A DNA stretch of 64,000 bases from Kineosporia corallincola (GCF_018499875.1 NZ_JAHBAY010000020.1:52149-116148), one strand, 5' to 3'; counted from the first letter of the stretch, positions 42,136 to 51,014 are shown. Numbers and translations: made by a program. Notes: a model not told the origin generated them from the letters alone.

Positions 42136-44865
42136 ATGACGATGCCCCGTCGCGGCCTGCGCACCCTTCTGGTCGTTCTCGCCGTGCTCGGCTATCTCGC
42201 CGTCGCCGTGGCCTTCGTGCTCCAGCCCGGCTCGCGGCTCGCCATGACCTGGATCGCGGACGTCTCACTCACCGGTGCCGCCGTGCTGGCGGGAGTCGCC
42301 AGCATCGCCCGCGGTCGGAGGCTGAGGAACAGCCCTCGCGCCCGCATCACCTGGTACTACTTCGCCGCGGCGGCGCTGAGCTGGGGCTTCGGGGCGCTGG
42401 TCGAGTGCTGGTACGACCTGGTGCGCCAGCAGCCGGTGCCCTCGCCGTCCCTGGCCGATCTCGGCTATCTGCCGGCCGGGGTGCTGTTCGCGATCGGGTT
42501 GCTGCGTATGGCCCTGCCCGGGCGCAACCCGGCCGAATGGCTGCGCACCCTGGTCGACGGGCTGATGATCTTCGTCGCCGTGCTGCTGGTGGGCTGGGTC
42601 AGCGTGGTCGGGCCGGCCATGCACCTGAGCTCGGCCGGGCTGGTTCCCAAGGCGCTGCTGCTGACCTACGCCGCCGTCGACGTCGCCCTGATCACGCTGG
42701 CCGTGCACCTGGTGCTGCGGGTGCGCGGATTCGAGCTCGGCTCCGGGCTGCCGATCGGGCCGCTGGTGGCGGGCGTGGTGATCTACGCGGTGGCCGACAC
42801 CGTGGTCGCCTACCGCACGCTCGCCGGCGAGTACCAGACCGGGCAGTTCTTCGACGCAGGCTGGCTGACCGGGTTCACGTTGCTGCTGATCGGCACGGTG
42901 ATGCCGCAACGCGAACGGCGAGCACCCCGCGACATGCTGCACCGGCAGATCGGCCTGCTACTGCCGTACTTCTTCATCGTGGCCGCCACCGCGCTGTCGG
43001 TCATCATCCCGGAGTTCACCGGCACCACCTACGAGGCCACCCGCTGGATCCGCTCGTCGCTGATCCTGCTGATGGTGGTGCGCCAGCTGCTGCTCATGCA
43101 GGAGAACCAGCACCTGACCAGGGATCTGGAGAAGCGGGTGGTGGACCGCACCCGGGAACTGAACGCCAGCCACAAGCGGTTCAAGGCACTGGTCGAGAAC
43201 AGCTCCGACGTGGTCACGCTGATCGACCGGGACAACCGGATCGTCTACTCCGGCGACTCCGTGGCACGCGTCTTCGGGCTCTCGCCCACCAGCCTGGTCG
43301 GCCTGGACTACCAGGGCTTCCTGGACGAGCCCTCACGCCGCACGATGGCCGCCGGGATCGCCGAGATCTCCGGGACCCCGCTGGCCAGTACGACGTTCGA
43401 GGCCGTGCTGGTGTTCCCCGACGGCCGCCGGGTCAGCATCGAGAACACCGTGACCAACCTGTTGGACGACCCCGCGGTGCAGGCCGTCGTGGTGAACTCC
43501 CGCGACATCAGCGAGCGCCGGCAGCTCGAGGACGAGCTGGTGCACCAGGCTTTTCACGACTCGCTGACCGGCCTGGCCAACCGCGCGCTGTTCCTCGACC
43601 GGGTGGAGCACGCCACGCTGCGCCGCACCACCAGCTCCGAGGCGGTCGGTGTGCTGTTCCTCGACCTGGACGGGTTCAAGGAGGTCAACGACAGCCTGGG
43701 CCACGCCACCGGCGACTCCCTGCTCGTCGACGTGGCCCGCCGGCTGACCAGTTGCCTGCGGCCCGGCGACACCATCGCCCGGCTCGGCGGTGACGAGTTC
43801 GCCGTGCTCGTCGAGGGGGCGCTGACCGGTGCCGAGTTCATCGGCCTGGCCGGCCGGATCCGCGAGTCGCTGGAGGAGCCGATCGTCGTCGACGGCCGGG
43901 ACCTGTTCATCCGGGCCAGCATCGGGATCGCCAGCGCCGAGGTGGGCACGGTGAACGCCGACCAGCTGATCCGCAACGCCGATCTGGCGATGTACCAGGC
44001 CAAGGAACGCCAGGACGGCGAGCCCGCGCTGTACGACCCGAGCATGCACTCCAGCCTGGTGGAGCGGCTGGCGCTGGAGGCGGAGCTGCGCAAGGCGGTC
44101 ACCGACCAGGGGCTCCAGGTGCACTACCAGCCGACCTACGGCATCCACGACGGCGAGCTGGCCGGGGTGGAGGCGCTGGTGCGCTGGCCGCACCCCGAGC
44201 GCGGGATGATCCCGCCGGACGTCTTCATCCCGCTGGCCGAGCAGACCGGCCTGATCCACGAGCTGGGCCGGTTCGTGCTGCGGGAAGCCTGTTTCCAGGG
44301 CCGGGAGTGGGCCACCCTGTCGCCGTCCACCGCTCTGTCGATCGGCGTGAACGTGTCTGGAAAGCAGTTGCAGCGCCGGGATTTCGCCGGCGAGGTGAGC
44401 CAGGCGCTGGCCGACAGCGGGCTGTCGGCCGAGCACCTGGTGCTGGAGATGACCGAGAGCGTGCTGATGAACGACACCGAGAGCACCCTGCGCACGCTGG
44501 AGGCCCTCAAGGCGATGGGGGTGCGGATCGCGATCGACGACTTCGGCACCGGCTACTCGTCGCTGAGCTACCTGCACCGGTTCCCGGTCGACATCCTGAA
44601 GATCGACCGCTCGTTCGTGGAGCGGCTGTCCGGCACCGACGCGGAGGACAGCCTGGTGCAGAGCATCGTGCAGCTGGGCCAGACGCTCCAGCTGGAGACC
44701 ATCGCCGAGGGCATCGAGGAGCCCGGCCAGCTGCTGGCCCTGCGCCGCCTGGGCTGCACGATGGCCCAGGGTTACCACTTCGGCCGGCCCGGCCCGGCGG
44801 ACGTGGTGTCGCGGCTGATGGTGGAGTCGGCGGGGCAGCCCGCCGCGGCGGTTCCGGCCGGCTGA
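42136..44865 (+). CDS. Membrane PAS-GGDEF-EAL cyclic-di-GMP protein
   Basis: A 909-residue protein. Eight to ten hydrophobic helices (about 10-320) form an integral sensor of no family I recognise. A coiled segment (LTRDLEKRVVDRTRELNAS) leads to a PAS domain (about 350-455), then GGDEF (RLGGDEFAVLV at about 548-558) and EAL (GVEALVRWPHP from about 676, DDFGTGYSS, IDRSF, TIAEGIEEP). All core motifs are intact. It is the second of three such proteins within 12 kb. ATG at 42136 is used; GTG at 42130 and ATG at 42142 are in frame. Confidence 0.93.
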   Translation: MTMPRRGLRTLLVVLAVLGYLAVAVAFVLQPGSRLAMTWIADVSLTGAAVLAGVASIARGRRLRNSPRARITWYYFAAAALSWGFGALVECWYDLVRQQPVPSPSLADLGYLPAGVLFAIGLLRMALPGRNPAEWLRTLVDGLMIFVAVLLVGWVSVVGPAMHLSSAGLVPKALLLTYAAVDVALITLAVHLVLRVRGFELGSGLPIGPLVAGVVIYAVADTVVAYRTLAGEYQTGQFFDAGWLTGFTLLLIGTVMPQRERRAPRDMLHRQIGLLLPYFFIVAATALSVIIPEFTGTTYEATRWIRSSLILLMVVRQLLLMQENQHLTRDLEKRVVDRTRELNASHKRFKALVENSSDVVTLIDRDNRIVYSGDSVARVFGLSPTSLVGLDYQGFLDEPSRRTMAAGIAEISGTPLASTTFEAVLVFPDGRRVSIENTVTNLLDDPAVQAVVVNSRDISERRQLEDELVHQAFHDSLTGLANRALFLDRVEHATLRRTTSSEAVGVLFLDLDGFKEVNDSLGHATGDSLLVDVARRLTSCLRPGDTIARLGGDEFAVLVEGALTGAEFIGLAGRIRESLEEPIVVDGRDLFIRASIGIASAEVGTVNADQLIRNADLAMYQAKERQDGEPALYDPSMHSSLVERLALEAELRKAVTDQGLQVHYQPTYGIHDGELAGVEALVRWPHPERGMIPPDVFIPLAEQTGLIHELGRFVLREACFQGREWATLSPSTALSIGVNVSGKQLQRRDFAGEVSQALADSGLSAEHLVLEMTESVLMNDTESTLRTLEALKAMGVRIAIDDFGTGYSSLSYLHRFPVDILKIDRSFVERLSGTDAEDSLVQSIVQLGQTLQLETIAEGIEEPGQLLALRRLGCTMAQGYHFGRPGPADVVSRLMVESAGQPAAAVPAG

Positions 44866-45031
44866 GGCGCCCGGCCCGGTTCGCCCTGGCCCACCCCCTG
44901 GCTCGGCTCACCCGCCGGTCGCTGTTTTACTTTTCACACCACCCAGGCGCCCAGGCCGGTGTCAAACCGTGAATGGCCTCCGGCCTACGCCCTCGGGACA
45001 GCTCGGACAGCGCTCTGCCGATAATGCCGAG

Positions 45032-45265
45032 ATGACCGCACATCCCACCGTGCTGGCCGTCGACATCGACGGCGTCGTGGTGCATCCGCTGGAGCGCTTC
45101 GGCGGCCGCCCATGGAACGCCCACCTCGCCGACGATCTGGGCATCGCCCCGGACGCCCTGGCCGAGCTGTTCTTCCGCCCGTACTGGCCGCAGGTCATCA
45201 CCGGCGGTCGGCTGATCCAAAGTTACCCATCTGTACCTCATTTGGATTCGCCTGACGCGCAGTGA
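45032..45265 (+). pseudogene. HAD-family hydrolase, truncated by an insertion
   Basis: The first about 62 codons read as the start of a HAD-like phosphatase: VLAVDIDGVVVHPLERFGG carries the DxD nucleophile motif, followed by a cap-like helix (WNAHLADDLGIAPDALAELFF). At about 45215 the composition drops sharply and the frame runs into an unrelated tail with a stop at 45265, so the cap, Lys and second acidic motif are missing. The rest of the gene is not found before tRNA-Ser. It is probably a broken gene left by the insertion. Confidence 0.7.
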
Positions 45266-45916
45266 GCGTTCAGGTAACGTCTCGGCACGTCAGGCAATCA
45301 CCAGCCGTCCAACCGGGGGAACCGCTGTGTTCAAGAGACTTGGGGTAATCTCCGCAATCCTGTTGTCATCGACCGTTATTGGCGTCGCTCCCAACGCTCA
45401 GGCCGCAGCGCAACAGACTTACCACGTTGCAGTTGATCGCAATGGAACGTGGACCTACGGGCAGACCTATTTCACGAAGGCTGGAGCCGGCGATATCACG
45501 TTCACGGCCACGGAGCTGGGCGGAGTACCAATTACCGCGCTCAACAACTCCCACACGCTTTGCGTGCGAGCCGTGGACTACACGGCCAACGGGCAGATTC
45601 TCGGCCAGAGCTGCTGGGTGGGTGGGACGGGCGGAACGGCGCGCCTGGCCGCCAACGTCGCAAACGGCCGCAACTTCCGACTCGACGTCCTCGTGACTCC
45701 AGACCTGACAGGTTGGGTGAGCACCAGTTCGGGTGGCTGGGTCTACGCCTAACCCGCTCCTCAGCGCACACGAGATCCGCAGGTGCGCGTTGTTGCGGGC
45801 CATGCGCCCAGGGTGGCTGGCAACCACGGCTCAAATTCCATGCCCCGTATGTGCACCAACCAGCGAGATCCAACGGTCCGGACTGGGACCGAGCGAGACT
45901 CCGAATCGGATACGAA
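45215..45916. mobile_element. Lower-GC insertion of unknown type
   Basis: About 700 bases with clearly lower GC (near 55% by eye) than the surrounding DNA. It truncates a HAD gene on one side and lies next to tRNA-Ser(TGA) and its terminator on the other. ATCCAAA at 45215-45221 and TTTGGAT at 45241-45247 form an inverted repeat at the left edge. It holds one small secreted-protein gene and no transposase or integrase. The exact right edge is not visible. Confidence 0.45.
45327..45752 (+). CDS. Small secreted protein of foreign composition
   Basis: A 141-residue protein. A classical signal peptide (FKRLGVISAILLSSTVIGVAP) ends in AQA-A near residue 27. The mature part (about 114 residues) is rich in Thr, Gly and Asn with strand-like segments and two Cys (LCVRAV and QSCWVG) that could form a disulfide, suggesting a secreted beta-sandwich. 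I do not recognise the family. Codon use has more A/T at third positions than any neighbour. The GTG at 45327 has GGGGGAAC upstream. It lies inside the lower-GC insertion. Confidence 0.75.
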   Translation: MFKRLGVISAILLSSTVIGVAPNAQAAAQQTYHVAVDRNGTWTYGQTYFTKAGAGDITFTATELGGVPITALNNSHTLCVRAVDYTANGQILGQSCWVGGTGGTARLAANVANGRNFRLDVLVTPDLTGWVSTSSGGWVYA

Positions 45917-45958
45917 GAACGGCCCCTGACCCGGATAACCCCAGGTCAGGGGCCGTTC
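45917..45958 (-). terminator. Terminator of tRNA-Ser(TGA)
   Basis: GAACGGCCCCTGAC and GTCAGGGGCCGTTC form a perfect 14-bp stem with a 14-base loop, about 15 bases beyond the tRNA 3' end on the minus strand, followed by TTC and T-containing sequence. Confidence 0.8.
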
Positions 45959-45973
45959 TCACAGCTCACAAAG

Positions 45974-46060
45974 CGGAGGGCGAGGGATTCGAACCCCCGG
46001 AGGCTTTGACACCTCAGTGGTTTTCAAGACCACCGCCATCGGCCACTCGGCCAGCCCTCC
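45974..46060 (-). tRNA. tRNA-Ser (anticodon TGA)
   Basis: Acceptor stem GGAGGGC/GCCCTCC, anticodon loop CTTGAAA with anticodon TGA (reads UCN), long type II variable arm, and T-arm with GGGTTCGAATCCC. The discriminator is G and no CCA is encoded. The second tRNA-Ser of the window. Confidence 0.96.
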
Positions 46061-46144
46061 TGGTGCGCCCCGCGGGTCCGAGGACCCGAAAGACGCGTCC
46101 ACCAGTCTGGCACAACGCCTGCCCTCTTCCTTCACAAAGGGGGC

Positions 46145-48514
46145 TCAACTCACCGCCGGCGCCTGCCGGGGGCGGCTGATCAGAGCATCGAGGGCAGGCG
46201 CCTCCAGCGGACGCCCGAAGTACCAGCCCTGCGCGGCCGGGCAGCCCGCCGCCTCCAGGGCCTGGGCGTCCGCGGCCTCCTCCACCCCCTCCGCGATCAC
46301 GGTCATGTTCATCGCCCGGGCCAGCCACAGCACGGCCGTGATGATGGCCGCCTTGTCCTGGTCCTGCGCCAGGCCGACCACGAAGCTGCGGTCCAGCTTC
46401 ACGATGTCGGCGGGCACGCTCTGTAACCAGGTCAGCGACGAATAGCCGGTGCCGAAGTCGTCGAGGGCCAGGCGCACACCCAGCGCCTTGATCGCGTCCA
46501 GCCGCTCGCTCAGGTCGATACCGCGCCCCAGCATGGAGGTCTCGGTGATCTCGAGCACCAGGCGGGAGGGATCGCTCAGGCCGCAGCGGGCCAGCTCGGC
46601 CGTCAGCATCGGCACGAACCCGGCCTCGGCCAGCTGCCGGGGACTGACGTTGACGGAGACGTACGGCATCGTCTCGTCGTCCCAGCTGGTGAGCTGGGCC
46701 AGTGCGGTGCGCAGCACGTGCTCGCCGAGCGGCACCACCAGGCCGGTCTCCTCGGCCAGCGGCACGAAGACGCCCGGGGAGACCAGCTCCCCGTCCGCGC
46801 GCAGCCGCACCAGCGCCTCGGCGCCGATCACCTGCCGGGTCTGGAGCGACACGATCGGCTGGAACCAGACCGGCAGGCTGTCGACGCGGTCGCCGTCCAG
46901 CGCCGCACGCAGCGCACGTTCCGCCGCGACCCGCTGCTGGGTGGCCTCGCGCATGGTGTCGTCGAACAGCTGCACGCGGGCCCGGCCGTTCTGCTTGGCG
47001 GCGTACATCGCCATGTCCGCGCTCTGGAGCGTGGCCTCGGCGCCAGCGGCAAGTGCCTCACCGGCCAGGCTCAGCCCGACACTGGCGGTGACCGCGAGCT
47101 TGCGGCCGCCGGGCAGCACGAACGCCTCCTGGAAGCATCCGGCCACGGTCATCGCCAGGTCTTCGGCGGCACCGGTGGTGCCGACCACGGCCACCGCGAA
47201 CTCGTCACCACCGAGCCGGGCCACCACGGCGGTGTCGGGCACCACCCCCCGCAGCCGGTCACCGATCGTGCGCAGCACCTCGTCCCCGGCGCTGTGCCCG
47301 TAGCTGTCGTTGACGTGCTTGAACTTGTCCACGTCGATGTAGATCACGGAGACCTGGTCGCGATACCCGGCGACCAGGCCGTTCAGGTCCGCCTCGAAGG
47401 CCCGGCGGCCGAGCAGCCCGGTCAGCGCGTCCTCCCGGGCCTGACGGCGCAGCGCCTCCTCGTGCTGGTGCTTCTCCGTCACGTCGAGATAGTGCGACAC
47501 GATCACCTGGAGCTTGCCGGCGCTGTCGCGCAGGGCGCTGGCGTGCATCTCCACCTGCATCAGGCGGCCGTCGGAGTCGCGGAACGTCTCGACCTCCCTG
47601 AGGACGTCGGTCTCACCGTTCAGGATCGGCCGGTGCAGGTGCGTCTCCCGGTCCCCGACCGGCTGGATCGGCAGGTCGGTGAGCCGGGCGCGCGGTGGCA
47701 GCGGTTCCGCCATCCCCGACCAGCTGACGAACGCCGGGTTCACCCGCAGCACGGTGCCGTCGGCCGCGAGCATCGTCATCGCGATCGGCGCCTCCTCGAA
47801 GGCGGCGGTGAACTGCGCCTCGGCCTGGGTCAGGTCGTCCAGGGCGCGGCGTTCCTCGGACTCGGTCAGCCGCCAGGCCACCACCTGTGTGCTCGCCGCC
47901 AGCAGCACCGCCACCCCGTGCACCCCGGCCCAGAACAACGGGTGCTCGATTGCCGCGTCGTGCTGATAGGTCATGTGCGGCATCCAGCTGCCCATCAGGG
48001 CGTGGTGCGCGAACGTGGCCACCAGGAAGGTCAGGAACGGCACCCAGTCCCGGTAGAGCGCGAGCGCCCCGACGGCCACGAAGAACGAGAAGTGGGCCTC
48101 GGTGCGGCCGTCGAAGAGCATCACCAGCTCGGCACAGACCGTCGTCATGCCGACGGCGACGGCGGACGACGCGAGCCGTTGCGACCTGATCTCCGCCGCG
48201 CACGCGACGGTCGCCGCGATCAGCAGGGTGGCCACGCCCCATTCGGCGTCGAGCCGGTGGCGCAGCGCCGCGACCGGCACCAGGGCCACGCCGCAGAAGA
48301 CGGTCAGCCAGGTGAGCAGCCGGTGCCGGTTCTGCCAGTCCTCGTGCCGCAGACCGGTTCCGGCCGGCAGGGCGGCGCGGAGCTGCCGCAGGCAGCGGGC
48401 GAACCTGCCCGGACGCCTTGCGGGCCTGCTTGGCAACGTTTTCCTCCGCCTGTGCCCCGATACCGCCGACACGGTCCCGTCGGCCGGGTCTTCGGGGGGC
48501 TGAGGCGGGTTCAC
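46145..48514 (-). CDS. Membrane PAS-GGDEF-EAL cyclic-di-GMP protein
   Basis: A 789-residue protein. Five or six hydrophobic helices (about 65-215) include paired HH residues (FAHHALMGSWMPH). A helical linker, a PAS domain (about 235-355: FEEAPIAMTMLAADGTVLRVNP), GGDEF (RLGGDEFAVAV near 430) and EAL (GAEALVRLRADGE near 562, DDFGTGYSS, LDRSF, VIAEGVEE) follow, all intact. The GTG at 48514 lies 14 bases after the stop of the small zinc-ribbon gene, so the two are likely co-translated. Later GTG codons are possible starts. Confidence 0.9.
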   Translation of the reverse strand: MNPPQPPEDPADGTVSAVSGHRRRKTLPSRPARRPGRFARCLRQLRAALPAGTGLRHEDWQNRHRLLTWLTVFCGVALVPVAALRHRLDAEWGVATLLIAATVACAAEIRSQRLASSAVAVGMTTVCAELVMLFDGRTEAHFSFFVAVGALALYRDWVPFLTFLVATFAHHALMGSWMPHMTYQHDAAIEHPLFWAGVHGVAVLLAASTQVVAWRLTESEERRALDDLTQAEAQFTAAFEEAPIAMTMLAADGTVLRVNPAFVSWSGMAEPLPPRARLTDLPIQPVGDRETHLHRPILNGETDVLREVETFRDSDGRLMQVEMHASALRDSAGKLQVIVSHYLDVTEKHQHEEALRRQAREDALTGLLGRRAFEADLNGLVAGYRDQVSVIYIDVDKFKHVNDSYGHSAGDEVLRTIGDRLRGVVPDTAVVARLGGDEFAVAVVGTTGAAEDLAMTVAGCFQEAFVLPGGRKLAVTASVGLSLAGEALAAGAEATLQSADMAMYAAKQNGRARVQLFDDTMREATQQRVAAERALRAALDGDRVDSLPVWFQPIVSLQTRQVIGAEALVRLRADGELVSPGVFVPLAEETGLVVPLGEHVLRTALAQLTSWDDETMPYVSVNVSPRQLAEAGFVPMLTAELARCGLSDPSRLVLEITETSMLGRGIDLSERLDAIKALGVRLALDDFGTGYSSLTWLQSVPADIVKLDRSFVVGLAQDQDKAAIITAVLWLARAMNMTVIAEGVEEAADAQALEAAGCPAAQGWYFGRPLEAPALDALISRPRQAPAVS

Positions 48515-48528
48515 TCGGTCGGGCGGCC

Positions 48529-48750
48529 TCAGACGTCGTCGCGGCGCCAGAACCAGCGGGTGGGTCTGGGCAGGGCGACCGCCGCACCACCCAGCGCGGC
48601 CGAGGCCAGCACATCGGAACACCGGGGGCAGAGCGGCGCGCCGTCGGCGTGGCGGGGAAGGGTGTCACGCGCGCATCCGACACAGCGGATCGGGCGGACC
48701 CCCTTCCCGGGCATGACCATCGGGGCGTCGTTCGCGAACATCTGAGTCAT
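48529..48750 (-). CDS. Small zinc-ribbon protein
   Basis: A 73-residue protein with two CxxC knuckles (IRCVGCARD and PLCPRCSDV, 18 residues between them) that should bind one zinc. A short hydrophobic stretch (LASAALGGAAVAL) follows, then a basic/aromatic end (RPTRWFWRR). Such miniature ribbons bind nucleic acid or a partner protein. It lies directly upstream of, and in step with, the GGDEF-EAL gene, so a regulatory or partner role is plausible but unproven. ATG at 48750. Confidence 0.65.
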   Translation of the reverse strand: MTQMFANDAPMVMPGKGVRPIRCVGCARDTLPRHADGAPLCPRCSDVLASAALGGAAVALPRPTRWFWRRDDV

Positions 48751-48855
48751 GACAGTTGGTCTCCGTCAGCCGTCCCCTGAGAACCCGCTGTCCGAAGGGA
48801 TGGCGCGGGTCAACGAACCAATGCGCTCAGTAATCGTATCGCCACAATGAGCGAA

Positions 48856-48894
48856 GCCGATACATCACAGCACCGGAGTGTGTTCTGTATCGGC
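48856..48894. promoter_or_regulatory. Inverted repeat upstream of the zinc-ribbon/GGDEF-EAL genes
   Basis: GCCGATACA and TGTATCGGC (9-bp arms) are 21 bases apart; a third GTATCG occurs at 48836. The element lies 105-145 bases upstream of the zinc-ribbon start and after the end of the cys genes. Either a double operator or a long hairpin. Confidence 0.4.
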
Positions 48895-48909
48895 AGACCG
48901 CCTGAACGG

Positions 48910-48928
48910 CTTGACCCTCTGGATCAAG
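48910..48928 (-). terminator. Possible terminator of cysK-cysE
   Basis: CTTGATCC and GGGTCAAG (minus strand) pair with one mismatch around AGA, starting 31 bases after the cysE stop. Short and without a T-run. Confidence 0.4.
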
Positions 48929-48958
48929 TGGTTCATCAGGGTGGGTTGTTCGGAGGAT

Positions 48959-49525
48959 CTATATCCAGATAGCCGGATCTTCCGCCCACTGCTCCTGTAG
49001 ATCGCCCTGCGGTTTCTTGATCACGCCGGGCACCCCGACGACCACCGCGCCGTCCGGAACGTCGCGCACCACCACGGCATTCGCGCCCACCTGGGCGTTG
49101 CGGCCGATCGTGATCGGCCCCAGGACACGCGCCCCGGCGCCCACGACCACCCCGTCCAGCAGGGTGGGGTGACGCTTGACCGGCTCCAGGCTGCGGCCGC
49201 CGAGCGTGACGTCCTGATAAAGCATCACGTCGTCACCGATTTCGGCGGTCTCCCCGATGACCACGCCGGTGGCGTGGTCGATGAAGAAACGACGCCCGAT
49301 GGTGGCACCGGGGTGGATCTCCACCCCGGTGACCATCCGGGTCCACAGCGAGATCAGTCTCGCCGAGACCCGCCAACCACGTAGCCACATCCGGTGGGTG
49401 ATGCGGTGGCTCCAGATCGCCTGGAGACCGGGGTATCCCAGGATCAGCTCGATGCTGCTGTTCGCCGCCGGATCGCGGTGCTTCGCCGCCGAGAGGTCCT
49501 CACGCAGGATCGACAGCCAGCTCAT
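48959..49525 (-). CDS. cysE: Serine O-acetyltransferase
   Basis: A 188-residue enzyme making O-acetylserine from serine and acetyl-CoA, the entry to cysteine synthesis. Its C-terminal half is a left-handed beta helix of hexapeptide repeats (IHPGAT, IGDDVM, VGAGAR, IGRNAQ). The active-site pair Asp83-His84 is in FIDHATGVVIGE, and a second His is in VKRHPTL. It ends DPAIWI: a terminal Ile is what CysK recognises in the cysteine synthase complex. The ATG at 49525 is used; a TTG at 49561 is in frame. It follows cysK by about 40 bases in the same direction. Confidence 0.94.
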   Translation of the reverse strand: MSWLSILREDLSAAKHRDPAANSSIELILGYPGLQAIWSHRITHRMWLRGWRVSARLISLWTRMVTGVEIHPGATIGRRFFIDHATGVVIGETAEIGDDVMLYQDVTLGGRSLEPVKRHPTLLDGVVVGAGARVLGPITIGRNAQVGANAVVVRDVPDGAVVVGVPGVIKKPQGDLQEQWAEDPAIWI

Positions 49526-49566
49526 GGGACCACCATTCACTGCCCGCAGGATGTTGGCCAAATTGA

Positions 49567-50496
49567 TCAGTCCACCAGGTCCTTGAAGAGGATCGTGGAC
49601 AGGTAGCGCTCACCGAACGACGGGATGATCACGACGACGATCTTGCCCGCGAACTCCGGACGGCGCGCCACCTGGTCGGCCGCCCACAGCGCGGCACCGG
49701 ACGAGATGCCGACCAGCAGGCCCTCTTCCTTGGCCGCGCGGCGCGCCCACTCCACCGCGTCGTCGACCTCGGCGTCGAACACCTCGTCGTAGACCTTGGT
49801 GTCGAGGATCTCCGGCACGAAGTTGGCGCCGATGCCCTGGATCGGGTGCGGGCCGGGGGCGCCACCGTTCAGGATCGGCGACAGCTTCGGCTCGACCGCG
49901 AAGATCTTGATGTCCGGGTTCTTCTCCTTCAGCACCTGGCCGACACCGGTGATGGTGCCGCCGGTGCCGATGCCCGCGACGACCGCGGCGACCTGGCCGT
50001 CGGTGTCGGCCCAGATCTCCTCGGCCGTGGTCTTGCGGTGGATCTGCGGGTTGGCCTCGTTGGCGAACTGACGGGCCAGCACGGCACCGCGCTCGGCACC
50101 GATCTCCTCGGCCTTCGCCACAGCGCCCTTCATACCCTCGCTGCCCGGCGTGAGCACCAGCTCGGCGCCGTAGGCACGCAGCAGCGCGCGACGCTCCTTG
50201 CTCATCGTCTCCGGCATGGTCAGCACCACGTTGTAGCCGCGGGCCGCACCCACAAAGGCCAGGGCGATACCAGTGTTGCCGCTGGTCGCCTCGACGATGG
50301 TGCCGCCGGGCTTGAGCTGACCGGAGGCCTCGGCGGCGTCGATGATCGCCACGCCGATGCGGTCCTTGACGCTGTTGGCCGGGTTGTAGAACTCCAGCTT
50401 CGCCGCCACGGTGGCGCCGGCGCCTTCGGTCAGCCGGTTGATACGGACGAGCGGAGTATTTCCGACCAGCTGGGTCGCGTCGTCATAGATCGGCAT
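49567..50496 (-). CDS. cysK: Cysteine synthase A (O-acetylserine sulfhydrylase)
   Basis: A 309-residue PLP enzyme replacing the acetate of O-acetylserine with sulfide. The PLP Lys44 is in [11 protein letters not shown], the substrate loop TSGNTG at about 70-75, and the phosphate loop GIGTGGT near 175; [28 protein letters not shown] (as successive short blocks) is characteristic. Length and motifs are standard. It should form the regulatory complex with CysE encoded next. ATG at 50496; AAGGGG lies about 12 bases upstream. Confidence 0.96.
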   Translation of the reverse strand: MPIYDDATQLVGNTPLVRINRLTEGAGATVAAKLEFYNPANSVKDRIGVAIIDAAEASGQLKPGGTIVEATSGNTGIALAFVGAARGYNVVLTMPETMSKERRALLRAYGAELVLTPGSEGMKGAVAKAEEIGAERGAVLARQFANEANPQIHRKTTAEEIWADTDGQVAAVVAGIGTGGTITGVGQVLKEKNPDIKIFAVEPKLSPILNGGAPGPHPIQGIGANFVPEILDTKVYDEVFDAEVDDAVEWARRAAKEEGLLVGISSGAALWAADQVARRPEFAGKIVVVIIPSFGERYLSTILFKDLVD

Positions 50497-50612
50497 TGTT
50501 GCAGGTCACCCCTTCGAGGACATTCCTTGGCGATATGGTCGAGAAACCGATTCTTCACGCGCCGCCCCGGTGAGGACAACCCCGCGGGCGCGCTGATCTT
50601 GCTGTGATCGGC

Positions 50613-51014
50613 TCAACCCTCGATGAACGAGAGCCGAACCTTCCGCACCGGGTTGTCACCGTTGCTGTCGACCAGCACGACGCTCTGCCAGGTGCCCAGC
50701 GCCGGCCGGCCGGAGAGCACGGGGATGCTCACCGACGGGCTGACGAACGCGGGAAGCACGTGGTCCCGGCCGTGGCCGAGACTGCCGTGGCGATGACGGT
50801 AGATGTCCTCGACCGGCAGCAGCCGGTCGAGGGCACCCGCCAGATCCGGCTCAGTGCCGGAACCGGTCTCGATCAGGGCGACACCGGCCGTCGCGTGCGG
50901 GACGAACACGTTGACCAGCCCGTCGCCCCGCCCGGCGCAGAACTGCGCCAGCTCGTCGGTCAGATCGGTCACCAGCCGATCGCCGGAGCGAACAGTGATC
51001 TCGGTGCTCTCCAT
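50613..51014 (-). CDS. YjbQ/UPF0047 family protein
   Basis: A 133-residue protein. NVFVPHATAGVALIE, the conserved His-Ala-Thr-Ala core, and HGRDHVLPAFVSPSVSIPV then GTWQSVVLVDSN are the full family signature. Members form trimers and some have weak thiamine phosphate synthase activity; the cellular role is not established. The ATG at 51014 starts two residues before the first strand; a longer frame is open upstream. It lies between cysK and the glucosidase gene on the same strand, but gaps suggest an independent unit. Confidence 0.9.
   Translation of the reverse strand: MESTEITVRSGDRLVTDLTDELAQFCAGRGDGLVNVFVPHATAGVALIETGSGTEPDLAGALDRLLPVEDIYRHRHGSLGHGRDHVLPAFVSPSVSIPVLSGRPALGTWQSVVLVDSNGDNPVRKVRLSFIEG

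Noticed and set aside
44866..45031. Possible gene between the second GGDEF-EAL protein and the HAD fragment
   Set aside because: No frame with a start and ribosome site; treated as spacer.
45215..46060. A complete tRNA-integrated island with integrase and att repeats
   Set aside because: No integrase gene and no duplicated tRNA end were found; only a small insertion can be supported.
49846..50607. A 253-codon plus-strand frame over cysK
   Set aside because: It is antisense to a fully conserved cysK and has no motif.
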